Assembly: GCA_003167475.1 (NCBI GenBank)
Contig: PMTB01000022.1
Span: forward strand, 1-6,083
Reading direction: 5' to 3'
DNA from: a candidate division FCPU426 bacterium
Lineage (GTDB): Bacteria > Oederibacteriota > PGYV01 > Palsa-1178
DNA length: 6,083 bases
This document shows, in pieces, positions 1 to 5,073 of this stretch. Under the pieces are notes generated by a model. The model searched no databases. It saw nothing but the letters and a program-made list of their open reading frames with translations, and was not told the DNA's origin. Position 1 is the first letter of the stretch. The number at the start of each line of letters is the position of its first letter. Position numbers and translations under genes: made by a program.

Positions 1-499
1 TGGACGGGGCTACGACAAGGTCCATTTTGTCGCAATACAACTTCGACAAATACCTTGCTATCCACTTCGCGATGCCGGACGGTATGAATTTAAGGTAATG
101 CACATACTGTTCAAACAGCGTGTGGTATGTGTGGATGACAGGACAGCCTATCTTTTTCGCCCATGCGATCGCGGCAACGCCGAGGCGCGCGGAAACATGG
201 GTATGGATGATGTCAAAACCGCCGTTTAAGATCTTTTCTTTTATGAGTTTCCTTGATATAGGGTTGTTGAGCGAGGCGAGCCTGTCTTCCGGGTCAAACC
301 ACATGTAATGGGCGGGAAGCCTTACCACGAACTTTTCGTTGTCGGCATTTTTTACGTCTTTTTGATCTTCGGGGTATTCAGGCGCGATGATTGTGACTTC
401 ATGACCCATTTTCCTGTATTCCGCGGAAAAAGTGTCTATGGATGTCACAACGCCGTTAACCCTGGGCCTGTACGTGTCAGCTGCCATTAAGATCTTCAT
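1..499 (-). CDS. GT4-family glycosyltransferase, N-terminal part (cut by window edge)
   Basis: The frame opens with ATG at 499 and stays open to base 1, giving the first 166 residues; the C-terminal half lies outside. The protein begins MKILMAADTYRPRVNGVVTS, the N-terminal acceptor-domain signature of GT-B fold, family 4 glycosyltransferases. DIIHTH follows at residues 96-101 and a THT-rich stretch (HTYHTLFEQYVHYL) at about 123-136. This pattern resembles sugar-nucleotide-dependent enzymes that glycosylate diacylglycerol or phosphatidylinositol at the inner membrane face, but the donor-binding domain (the E-x7-E region) is not in the window, so substrate is unknown. The start is well set: GGAGGT at 506-511 lies 6 bases upstream. 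There is no signal peptide. It is separated from the upstream acetyltransferase by 277 bp with a hairpin element, so it is probably transcribed separately. The family call is firm; the exact product is not. Confidence 0.88.
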   Translation of the reverse strand, partial: MKILMAADTYRPRVNGVVTSIDTFSAEYRKMGHEVTIIAPEYPEDQKDVKNADNEKFVVRLPAHYMWFDPEDRLASLNNPISRKLIKEKILNGGFDIIHTHVSARLGVAAIAWAKKIGCPVIHTYHTLFEQYVHYLKFIPSGIAKWIARYLSKLYCDKMDLVVAPS

Positions 500-633
500 G
501 AAAACACCTCCATGGTTTGTGGATATAGTTACAGTATGTCCGGCTGGTTTTATCTTGTTTATAAGCCCTTAAGAGCATTTTAATACATAATCAGCCGAAA
601 GGCAATCATAAAGCAGCCTTGTTTTTAATTCTT

Positions 634-736
634 GATTGTGTAGGCGCAACCTTTAGGTTGCGGCCTTTGTTCTAATGTGGGTACTAAACCCTCATTAAAA
701 CAAATACCGCAACCTAAAGGTTGCGCCTACATAATC
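634..736. repeat. Long inverted-repeat (hairpin) element A with self-palindromic arms
   Basis: The 24-nt arms 640-663 and 707-730 are perfect reverse complements. Pairing continues outward to 634/736 with one G-T mismatch (638/732). It continues inward through 666-682 against 688-704 with mismatches only at 672 and 678, leaving a loop of about 5 bases at 683-687. Each arm is itself a palindrome: GCAACCT-TT-AGGTTGC on the left and its complement on the right. The element therefore can fold either as one long stem or as two small hairpins (cruciform-like). It fills the gap between the acetyltransferase stop (777) and the glycosyltransferase start (499). No transposase ORF is inside and I see no clear target-site duplication. 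It looks like a REP/MITE-type non-autonomous element and could also act as a terminator for the acetyltransferase gene. The rest of the gap (500-633) shows only the glycosyltransferase ribosome site. Confidence 0.9.
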
Positions 737-776
737 CGATCCTAAAACCCATCGGCGAAACGCATATATGCGTTCC

Positions 777-1592
777 CTACAACGGCCCTCCGGCCATAGC
801 ATCGTTGCACCTTAGGCAGTTCGCGTCCTTACAGTGTGTGATCTCCGGTTTCAGCTGTATCACCCTTGCCGCCTGTTTGAGCGTCTTATTCGCCGGGAAG
901 ACCCTCCAAAGGCTTTCCCCGCATTTTTCTTTTTTGTCCAGGTGGTTTATATACGCATCCAGGTTTACAAACCCTTCGGGGCACCCGCCCGCTTCGGCGT
1001 ATGCCGGGACTTTATCCTTATTATTCGCCCACCTTAAAAACAGCTTCCTTCCGGTCATCTGCTCAGCCAGATGAAGGGCTGTCATGCGGTTCACGCCCAC
1101 TCCGGCAAGGACTATAAATCCTTCAAAAAGAGCCAGTTCGCGCAGCGGCGCCATCACATCCATGGGCTCCTGAACTTTTATTATCTCATTGGCATACGGG
1201 CCGACGGCGGTAAAAGAGCACAATGGATGGTTGCCTCTCACCCTTCCCTCAACTTCAAGCATGGCCTGCGGTATCACGCCCATTTCATGGAGGTCGATTT
1301 CCCCCGATGAAACATTATAAATACTGTTTTTACCAGTGGTAAGCCACGGCATATGCGCGTAGTCCGCGCCGTTGCGTTTCGGCCTCAGGTTTTCCGGGGG
1401 AAATACTATGTAGCCGAATGTAAAAGTGGGGGTAATCAGGGTGCAGCCGGATTCAAGAAAAGCTTCGATTACTGTTTCAGGCCCGCCGTCCACGGCTCCA
1501 AACGACTTGAAGGAAGAATGAAGACAAACACACTTTTTCGCAAGACCCGTCTTCTTTATGGTTTCCATGACGTCTTTTTTCTTAAGCGCCAA
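777..1592 (-). CDS. AAC(3)-family (Antibiotic_NAT) N-acetyltransferase
   Basis: This 271-residue protein has the typical length and layout of the aminoglycoside 3-N-acetyltransferase family, which transfers acetyl from acetyl-CoA to an amine. Visible family motifs are LHSSFKSFGAVDGGPETVI at about residues 24-42, TLITPTFTF at 51-59, GNHPLCSFTAVGPYA at 120-134, and GVGVNRMTALHLAE at 164-177 with the conserved His174 and Glu177. Family members include true resistance enzymes and many chromosomal proteins acting on other amines; nothing here points to resistance. The tail carries HC-x4-C-x2-C (His253, Cys254, Cys259, Cys262) followed by AGGPL, a possible metal site by inference only. The start is TTG at 1592, supported by GAGGAG at 1600-1605. 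The first ATG in frame is codon 9 and lacks such a site. It is flanked by inverted-repeat elements on both sides, so is probably monocistronic. Confidence 0.9.
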   Translation of the reverse strand: MALKKKDVMETIKKTGLAKKCVCLHSSFKSFGAVDGGPETVIEAFLESGCTLITPTFTFGYIVFPPENLRPKRNGADYAHMPWLTTGKNSIYNVSSGEIDLHEMGVIPQAMLEVEGRVRGNHPLCSFTAVGPYANEIIKVQEPMDVMAPLRELALFEGFIVLAGVGVNRMTALHLAEQMTGRKLFLRWANNKDKVPAYAEAGGCPEGFVNLDAYINHLDKKEKCGESLWRVFPANKTLKQAARVIQLKPEITHCKDANCLRCNDAMAGGPL

Positions 1593-1599
1593 ATCACGG

Positions 1600-1605
1600 C
1601 TCCTC
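1600..1605 (-). promoter_or_regulatory. Ribosome binding site supporting a TTG start
   Basis: GAGGAG on the minus strand lies 7 bases before the TTG at 1590-1592. A GTG at 1595-1597 is closer but is in another frame. The in-frame upstream stretch reaches a TAA without any other start codon. This site is the reason for choosing TTG rather than the ATG eight codons downstream. Confidence 0.75.
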
Positions 1606-1610
1606 GTTTT

Positions 1611-1788
1611 AAGTTTTTAAGCCAAAAGCCAAGAGCCAAAAGTAAAGGAAAGACAAGTGGGACAAAGTTGATAAGTGGAACCTACCCGCGCTTGTTTTTT
1701 GGGTTTTTTTGGTTTACTTGCTTTTGCTTGCATTTACTTGTCGTTGTCTTACTTAACTTTTGTCTTTTGGCTTTTGGCTTAACAACTT
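1611..1788. repeat. Imperfect long inverted repeat B built from heptamer-like repeats
   Basis: Bases 1617-1632 and 1767-1782 are 16-nt perfect reverse complements. The pairing extends outward to 1611/1788 with one mismatch, and inward for about 25 more bases with scattered mismatches and small gaps. The arms consist of tandem GCCAAAA-like heptamers (GCCAAAA, GCCAAGA, GCCAAAA on the left). The spacer has T- and G-rich runs and an imperfect repeat of TTTACTTG (1713-1720 and 1733-1740). It occupies the whole space between the acetyltransferase ribosome site and the 3' end of the alkD-like gene, and its right arm runs into that gene, encoding the final residues. It could act as a transcription terminator for the alkD-like gene, or it may be a degenerate mobile repeat; no enzyme is encoded. 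Confidence 0.8.
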
Positions 1789-2490
1789 TGCCTTTCTATC
1801 CTCCCTTTCCCTTATCCGTTTTATTATCTTCGGGGAAACAAGCTCCCTTATCGCGTCCTTTGCTATCCATCGGGCTGATTTTGAATCCGATTTTTCGAGG
1901 CGCCTTGCCGAACGCAGCGCGGCATCATGGAACGCCATTGTACTGCCTTTCCCGATATTGCGCAGCGCCCAGTTAACGGCCTTTTTCACAAAGTTTCTTT
2001 CATCCGTCGAGTACTTCTCAATCACCGGCAGGAAAGCCATTATTTGCTTATCGGAACAGCCCTTCCCATACCAGCCTATCATGGCCATGAGCGTAAACCC
2101 GGCCCTCCTTACAAACTCCTCTTTCCGATACGCCCACTCAACGGCTTTTTCGCAGGCATATTTTGAATCTGATATAAGGTTGTCGCATGTCTGGTCGGTA
2201 ATGTCCCACGTATCAAAATCAAGGGCCATGCTTTCAAGTTGTTTTTCGGTTACCTTATCCTTCTCATCGACCATACCGGCGAGCAGTTTCGCCTCGTGTA
2301 TCCTGGACGCCCAGAGTTTTCCCGCGAGAACATGGTCGGGTGTGATTGTTTTTGCCATAGCCCGTAAAACAGGCAAAGGAATGCCGAGGGCCTTTGCATT
2401 TTTGGGATCAATGCCGAAGCGGGCCATGCCGGCCACGTTGTTTTTGTTTTCGAGGGATTTGAGTTTGGCTATTATCTGTGTGTAGGTCAT
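1753..2490 (-). CDS. AlkD-like DNA alkylation repair protein (HEAT-repeat DNA glycosylase family)
   Basis: The 245-residue product starts MTYTQIIAKLKSLENKNNVA and continues GMARFGI, the usual opening of the DNA alkylation repair family (PF08713). These all-helical HEAT-like proteins excise N3- and N7-alkylated bases. The WDITD motif (Trp95, Asp99 in this numbering) matches the W-x3-D pair that holds the essential Asp of Bacillus cereus AlkD (Trp109/Asp113). EEFVRRAGF (about 124-132) and KKAVNWALRN (about 169-178) match its other conserved arginine and tryptophan segments. I chose ATG 2490, with AGGAG at 2497-2501. An in-frame ATG at 2544 would add 18 residues, but it lies in the arm of repeat C and the added residues look non-conserved. 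The last nine residues (SQKPKDKS and neighbours) are encoded by the arm of repeat B, so the original C-terminus may have been replaced. Repair activity is inferred from motifs. Confidence 0.9.
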   Translation of the reverse strand: MTYTQIIAKLKSLENKNNVAGMARFGIDPKNAKALGIPLPVLRAMAKTITPDHVLAGKLWASRIHEAKLLAGMVDEKDKVTEKQLESMALDFDTWDITDQTCDNLISDSKYACEKAVEWAYRKEEFVRRAGFTLMAMIGWYGKGCSDKQIMAFLPVIEKYSTDERNFVKKAVNWALRNIGKGSTMAFHDAALRSARRLEKSDSKSARWIAKDAIRELVSPKIIKRIREREDRKAKLLSQKPKDKS

Positions 2491-2496
2491 TGCGGG

Positions 2497-2501
2497 CTCC
2501 T
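2497..2501 (-). promoter_or_regulatory. Ribosome binding site deciding the alkD-like start
   Basis: AGGAG lies 6 bases upstream of the ATG at 2488-2490. The alternative ATG at 2542-2544 has only a GGAG that belongs to the repeat C arm, 9 bases away. Together with family alignment this favours the downstream start. Confidence 0.65.
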
Positions 2502-2532
2502 GTTTAGATTTTATGGCTGTTTGTTTTACCGG

Positions 2533-2700
2533 CTGCGTTGTCATTGCGAGGAGCTCCGCGACGAAGCAATCCCTGTTCTTAGATAAGTCCTGCGTTGCCT
2601 TTTTAATTATTAAAACACAAACAAAACCGAAGGCTTATCTAAGAACAGAGATTGCTTCGTCGACATAAGACTGATTCGTCTCCTCGCAATGACAGCGCGG
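2533..2700. repeat. Long inverted repeat C of the GTCATTGCGAGGAG / GAAGCAATC type
   Basis: The left arm (2539-2587) and right arm (2634-2694) are reverse complements over almost their full length. The segment CTGTTCTTAGATAAG (2573-2587) pairs perfectly, and GCAATC/GATTGC and TGTCATTGCGAGGAG/CTCCTCGCAATGACA pair perfectly further out. Weaker pairing reaches 2533/2700. A 46-base AT-rich spacer (2588-2633) separates the arms. The right arm is about 12 bases longer because it carries GATTCGTC in addition to GATTGCTTCGTC, which looks like an internal partial duplication. Sequences of the TGTCATTGCGAGGAG...GACGAAGCAATC kind are, from memory, dispersed in many unrelated bacterial genomes. It fills the gap between the HK1 stop (2719) and the alkD-like gene, and could also terminate the HK1 operon. 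No transposase is encoded. Confidence 0.9.
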
Positions 2701-2718
2701 CGGCTATTACCAGCCAGT

Positions 2719-3900
2719 TTACTCCACAGGTATCACAATATTAAAAGCCGAGCCTTTTCCTTCGCCTTCCGATACCGCCCACATGCATCCGCCGTGGGCG
2801 CTTACTATGTTTTTGGCTATTATGAGGCCTATGCCTATGCCCTTATGGGTTCGAGGCACGGTTTTTGTCGAGGAAAAGAACGGGTCAAATATCTCAAGGC
2901 GGTTCTGGTTCGATATGCCTGCGCCGTTATCCCTGACTGAAAGCACCTGGTACGCCCTGCCGGCCGGGCACTGCTGCTTTACGTATTCCGGGGCTAAGAT
3001 ATCCTTCATGTCCGTGGAACGGAGGCTCACGTTGATAACCGCCTCTTCGTTCGAGAACTTTACCGAATTGATTATCAGGTTGTTCAGCGCCTGTTTTATC
3101 CTGCGCGCGTCCACCTTTGCGTCGCCGATATCAGCCGGAATATCCAGGGTTATCGTCATCTTTTTTCCAAGCGAGTACGCGCTTATGTCTTCCGCGTTCC
3201 CCTTTATCATCCCGGCAATATTCGTCTGTTCGCGTTTCACGGCAAAAGTCCCGGCTTCTATTTCGGAAACGTTTATCAGGTCGTCCAAAAGCGCGAAAAT
3301 ATTCTGGGTATTGTTCTTTATCATGGCCGTATAGCAGCCCGGATCTTTCCCCCCGGTATTTTCGCCCGCTTCATTTTTTTCCATCAAATTAACCGCGCTT
3401 TTTATGGATGTAGCGGGTATGAGCAGTTCGTGGAACACCATAAGTGTGAAGTTATATTTTGTCGTATCCTGTTCCTCAAGTTTTGTCTGTTTTTCCTCAA
3501 GTTCCGAAATGAGCCTGAAACGCTCTATGGAGTATATGATGGCTTTTTTCAGAAGGTCGGAATCAGTCCTGCCCTTTACAAGATAGTCCTGGGCGCCTTC
3601 TTTTAAGGACTTAATGGCCGTCATTTCATCGTCCATGCCGGTCAGGATGACTATGGGCACGTCCTTTGCCTTGTCGCGCACCCGGTTGAGGGTATAAATA
3701 CCGTTGGAATCCCCCAGGCTTAAGTCGAGGAGTATGATATGGGGTTTTTCCTTTTCTATTTCCTTTAACCCGTTCAGGAGCGAGTCTGCCACGCTTAAGT
3801 AAAAGGGCGAATTCCTTACCTCCGAGAGTATCTCCCATATAAGCCTCACATCGCCGGGATTATCCTCTATAAGAAGCACTTTAATATGATTGGACGCCAT
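2719..3900 (-). CDS. Soluble REC-histidine kinase (HK1)
   Basis: The 393-residue protein has an N-terminal receiver domain (about residues 5-125) with acidic pocket Glu12/Asp13, phospho-acceptor Asp59 in ILLDL, switch Thr87 and Lys109. A short helical linker follows (about 125-148), then a HisKA dimerisation region with His157 and a HATPase_c domain. The N box is around NNLIINSVKFS (273-283), G1 is DNGAG (324-328), the F box is IFDPFFSS, and G2 is KGIGIGL (353-359). All kinase boxes are intact, so it should autophosphorylate His157. The H box is atypical: FHELLIP, where most relatives have SHELRTP. There is no membrane segment or other sensor, so input probably arrives by phosphorylation of its own REC domain. 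It begins 6 bases after the RR1 stop, and its GAGG site overlaps that TGA, so the two are cotranscribed and likely partners. Its direct output is unknown. Confidence 0.93.
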   Translation of the reverse strand: MASNHIKVLLIEDNPGDVRLIWEILSEVRNSPFYLSVADSLLNGLKEIEKEKPHIILLDLSLGDSNGIYTLNRVRDKAKDVPIVILTGMDDEMTAIKSLKEGAQDYLVKGRTDSDLLKKAIIYSIERFRLISELEEKQTKLEEQDTTKYNFTLMVFHELLIPATSIKSAVNLMEKNEAGENTGGKDPGCYTAMIKNNTQNIFALLDDLINVSEIEAGTFAVKREQTNIAGMIKGNAEDISAYSLGKKMTITLDIPADIGDAKVDARRIKQALNNLIINSVKFSNEEAVINVSLRSTDMKDILAPEYVKQQCPAGRAYQVLSVRDNGAGISNQNRLEIFDPFFSSTKTVPRTHKGIGIGLIIAKNIVSAHGGCMWAVSEGEGKGSAFNIVIPVE

Positions 3901-3906
3901 TTTACC

Positions 3907-4347
3907 TCATTTTGCTTTCTTAATTATTGTAAACCAGAAATCCTCAATGGATTGTATGGTGACGACGAACTTATCAAGGTCTATGGGTTTGGTTATGTAG
4001 CAGTTTGCGTGGTTCTTGTAGGCATTCGCCATATCGTCCTCCGCGGACGATGAGGTCAGGACTATTATGGGTATCGCCTTGAGGTCTTCGCTGCTTTTGG
4101 CTTCCTTTAACACTTCCAAACCGCTTTTTTTCGGGAGTTTTAGGTCCAGCAATATAATATCGGGCCTTTTTGCGGACGCGAACTGCCCCTGTTTTTTCAG
4201 GTATGACAATGCTTCTTCTCCGTCTTTCACAACGGTTATATTATATTCGCGCCTTCCTTCTTTTAAGGTCTCTACTATGAGCCTGACGTCGCCGGGATTA
4301 TCCTCAACCAGCAAAACTTCAAGCTTTTCCGGGGAAGAATTAAGCAT
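3907..4347 (-). CDS. Rcp1-like single-domain response regulator (RR1)
   Basis: The 146-residue protein is a stand-alone receiver domain: VLLVEDNPGDVRLI with Glu15/Asp16, phospho-acceptor Asp68 in IILLDLKLPKKSG, switch Thr98 in IIVLTSS, and Lys120 in ITKP. The C-terminal end HANCYITKPIDLDKF...SIEDFWFTI is the signature of the Rcp1 branch, named for the regulator that takes phosphate from cyanobacterial phytochrome Cph1. There is no DNA-binding or enzymatic domain, so it probably shuttles phosphate or acts by protein contact. ATG 4347 has an excellent AGGAGG at 4353-4358. A strong extended -10 promoter lies just upstream, and HK1 follows after 6 bases. It is about half identical by eye to RR2 (roughly 70 of 133 aligned positions), consistent with duplication. 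Partner specificity for HK1 is inferred from the operon. Confidence 0.93.
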   Translation of the reverse strand: MLNSSPEKLEVLLVEDNPGDVRLIVETLKEGRREYNITVVKDGEEALSYLKKQGQFASAKRPDIILLDLKLPKKSGLEVLKEAKSSEDLKAIPIIVLTSSSAEDDMANAYKNHANCYITKPIDLDKFVVTIQSIEDFWFTIIKKAK

Positions 4348-4373
4348 GCAAGCCTCCTGTTCCGCTTTTAATG

Positions 4374-4382
4374 ATTATACCA
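4374..4382 (-). promoter_or_regulatory. Extended -10 promoter of the RR1-HK1 operon
   Basis: The minus strand reads TGGTATAAT, a perfect sigma-70 -10 hexamer with the TGn extension. It sits 26 bases before the RR1 ATG, so transcription would start near 4366-4368 with a leader of about 20 bases containing AGGAGG. No good -35 hexamer is found at 16-18 bases, which fits an extended -10 promoter. Confidence 0.7.
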
Positions 4383-4403
4383 CAACTTTTATTAAAACAT
4401 CAT

Positions 4404-4436
4404 AAAATCGCATCAGGGTTCAGTATATGCGATTTT
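4404..4436. promoter_or_regulatory. AT-flanked palindrome upstream of the RR1 promoter
   Basis: AAAATCGCAT (4404-4413) pairs perfectly with ATGCGATTTT (4427-4436) around a 13-base loop, with two further T on the plus strand. Its near edge is about 24 bases upstream of the -10 hexamer. The stem has an A tract on one side and a T tract on the other, so it may be a weak bidirectional terminator separating RR2 from RR1. It could equally be an activator or repressor site for the RR1-HK1 promoter. The sequence alone does not decide. Confidence 0.5.
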
Positions 4437-4455
4437 TTAGGATTGCTCAACGATT

Positions 4456-4618
4456 CTGTCGGAAAACCCTCTAAATCCGTGTAATTCTTTATCGTGTCCG
4501 GAGCAGGTCAAATTTTTCTTGGCCTGTGCGCCACTAAAACCATTATAATACAGCGCACAATCCACAGAAAAATTTGACCTGCTCCGGACACGACCTTTCA
4601 TGAGGACTTTTCCGACAG
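4456..4618. repeat. Long inverted-repeat element D with 27-nt perfect arms and 11-nt outer ends
   Basis: Bases 4493-4519 and 4566-4592 are perfect 27-nt reverse complements, with GTGTCCGGAGCAGGTC as the core. Pairing resumes inward at TGTGCGC/GCGCACA (4525-4531 and 4553-4559) after a short unpaired stretch with a 1-base bulge, leaving an AT-rich loop. Outside, CTGTCGGAAAA (4456-4466) matches TTTTCCGACAG (4608-4618), but the left flank between the two repeat layers is 11 bases longer than the right. The element fills most of the gap between RR2 (stop at 4645) and the RR1 promoter. No coding capacity or clear target duplication is seen; CTCTAAA occurs at 4469-4475 and 4620-4626. It is probably a MITE-like insertion and may terminate the HK2-RR2 transcript. 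Confidence 0.9.
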
Positions 4619-4644
4619 TCTCTAAACAGACCTCTAATACGGTT

Positions 4645-5073
4645 TTAGGATGGGAGCTTTACTATGGAAAGCCAGAAATCCTCTATTGACATCACTATTT
4701 TTATGAATTCATCCAGCCCCACCGGCTTGGTCACAAAGCAATTAGCGTGAAGGTCGTATGATTTCAGTATATCCTGCTCGGAATCCGACGTGGAAAGTAT
4801 GACCACCGGGATCCTTTTAAGGACCGGTATCTGCCTTAATTCGGCCAAAACCTCAAAACCGCTTTTTTTCGGGAGGTTTAGGTCCATAAGAATGACATCT
4901 GGCCTCGGGGCTCCGGAAAAAACGCCTTCCTTTTTTATAAAGGCCATCGCTTCAACCCCGTCTTTGGCAACGCTTAAATTATTGCTTATCTTAAAATCCT
5001 TGAAGGTCTCTTTTATGAGGCGCACGTCCGCCGGATTATCCTCGACAAGCAGAATCGTATGTTCGGGTTTCAT
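4645..5073 (-). CDS. Rcp1-like single-domain response regulator (RR2)
   Basis: The 142-residue receiver-only protein has ILLVEDNPADVRLI with Glu11/Asp12, phospho-acceptor Asp64 in VILMDLNLPKKSG, switch Ser94 in VILSTS, and Lys116 in VTKP. It ends in the Rcp1-type HANCFVTKPVGLDEF...SIEDFWLSIVKLP. As with RR1, there is no output domain. Its ATG overlaps the TGA of HK2 (ATGA at 5070-5073), and GAGGAA at 5082-5087 lies inside the HK2 coding end, so translation is probably coupled. It should be the phosphotransfer partner of HK2. Its base composition and use of ATA and AAA codons match RR1 and HK1, not the GC-rich kinase it overlaps. Confidence 0.93.
   Translation of the reverse strand: MKPEHTILLVEDNPADVRLIKETFKDFKISNNLSVAKDGVEAMAFIKKEGVFSGAPRPDVILMDLNLPKKSGFEVLAELRQIPVLKRIPVVILSTSDSEQDILKSYDLHANCFVTKPVGLDEFIKIVMSIEDFWLSIVKLPS

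Noticed and set aside
541..597. Weak inverted repeat CGGCTGGTT / AATCAGCCG upstream of the glycosyltransferase
   Set aside because: Only 8 of 9 bases pair across a spacing of about 40 bases; easily chance, and no clear promoter is attached.
640..730. CRISPR-like repeat pair
   Set aside because: The copies are inverted rather than direct, there are only two of them, and there are no further spaced units.
1353..1976. Plus-strand open frame of 207 codons crossing the acetyltransferase, repeat B and the alkD-like gene
   Set aside because: It spans two real antisense genes and the low-complexity repeat, and the translated product is repeat-derived (Phe/Leu runs).
1760..2485. Long plus-strand open frame (241 codons) opposite the alkD-like gene
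   Set aside because: It is a serine- and phenylalanine-rich antisense shadow with no recognisable domain, and the minus strand carries a clear family match.
2588..2633. Promoter for the alkD-like gene in the AT-rich spacer of repeat C
   Set aside because: Several AT-rich hexamers are present but none pairs convincingly with a -35 at proper spacing.
2783..3334. Plus-strand open frame inside HK1
   Set aside because: Antisense to intact kinase boxes; no ribosome site or family resemblance.
3626..3838. Minus-strand 70-codon frame inside the HK1 receiver domain
   Set aside because: It is the +1 frame of the receiver coding region; the main frame encodes all REC active-site residues.
4121..4131. 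Run of seven A (minus strand) in RR1, also in RR2, as a programmed frameshift site
   Set aside because: In the reading frame it falls as CCG AAA AAA AGC, not the X XXY YYZ register needed for slippage, and both genes continue normally.
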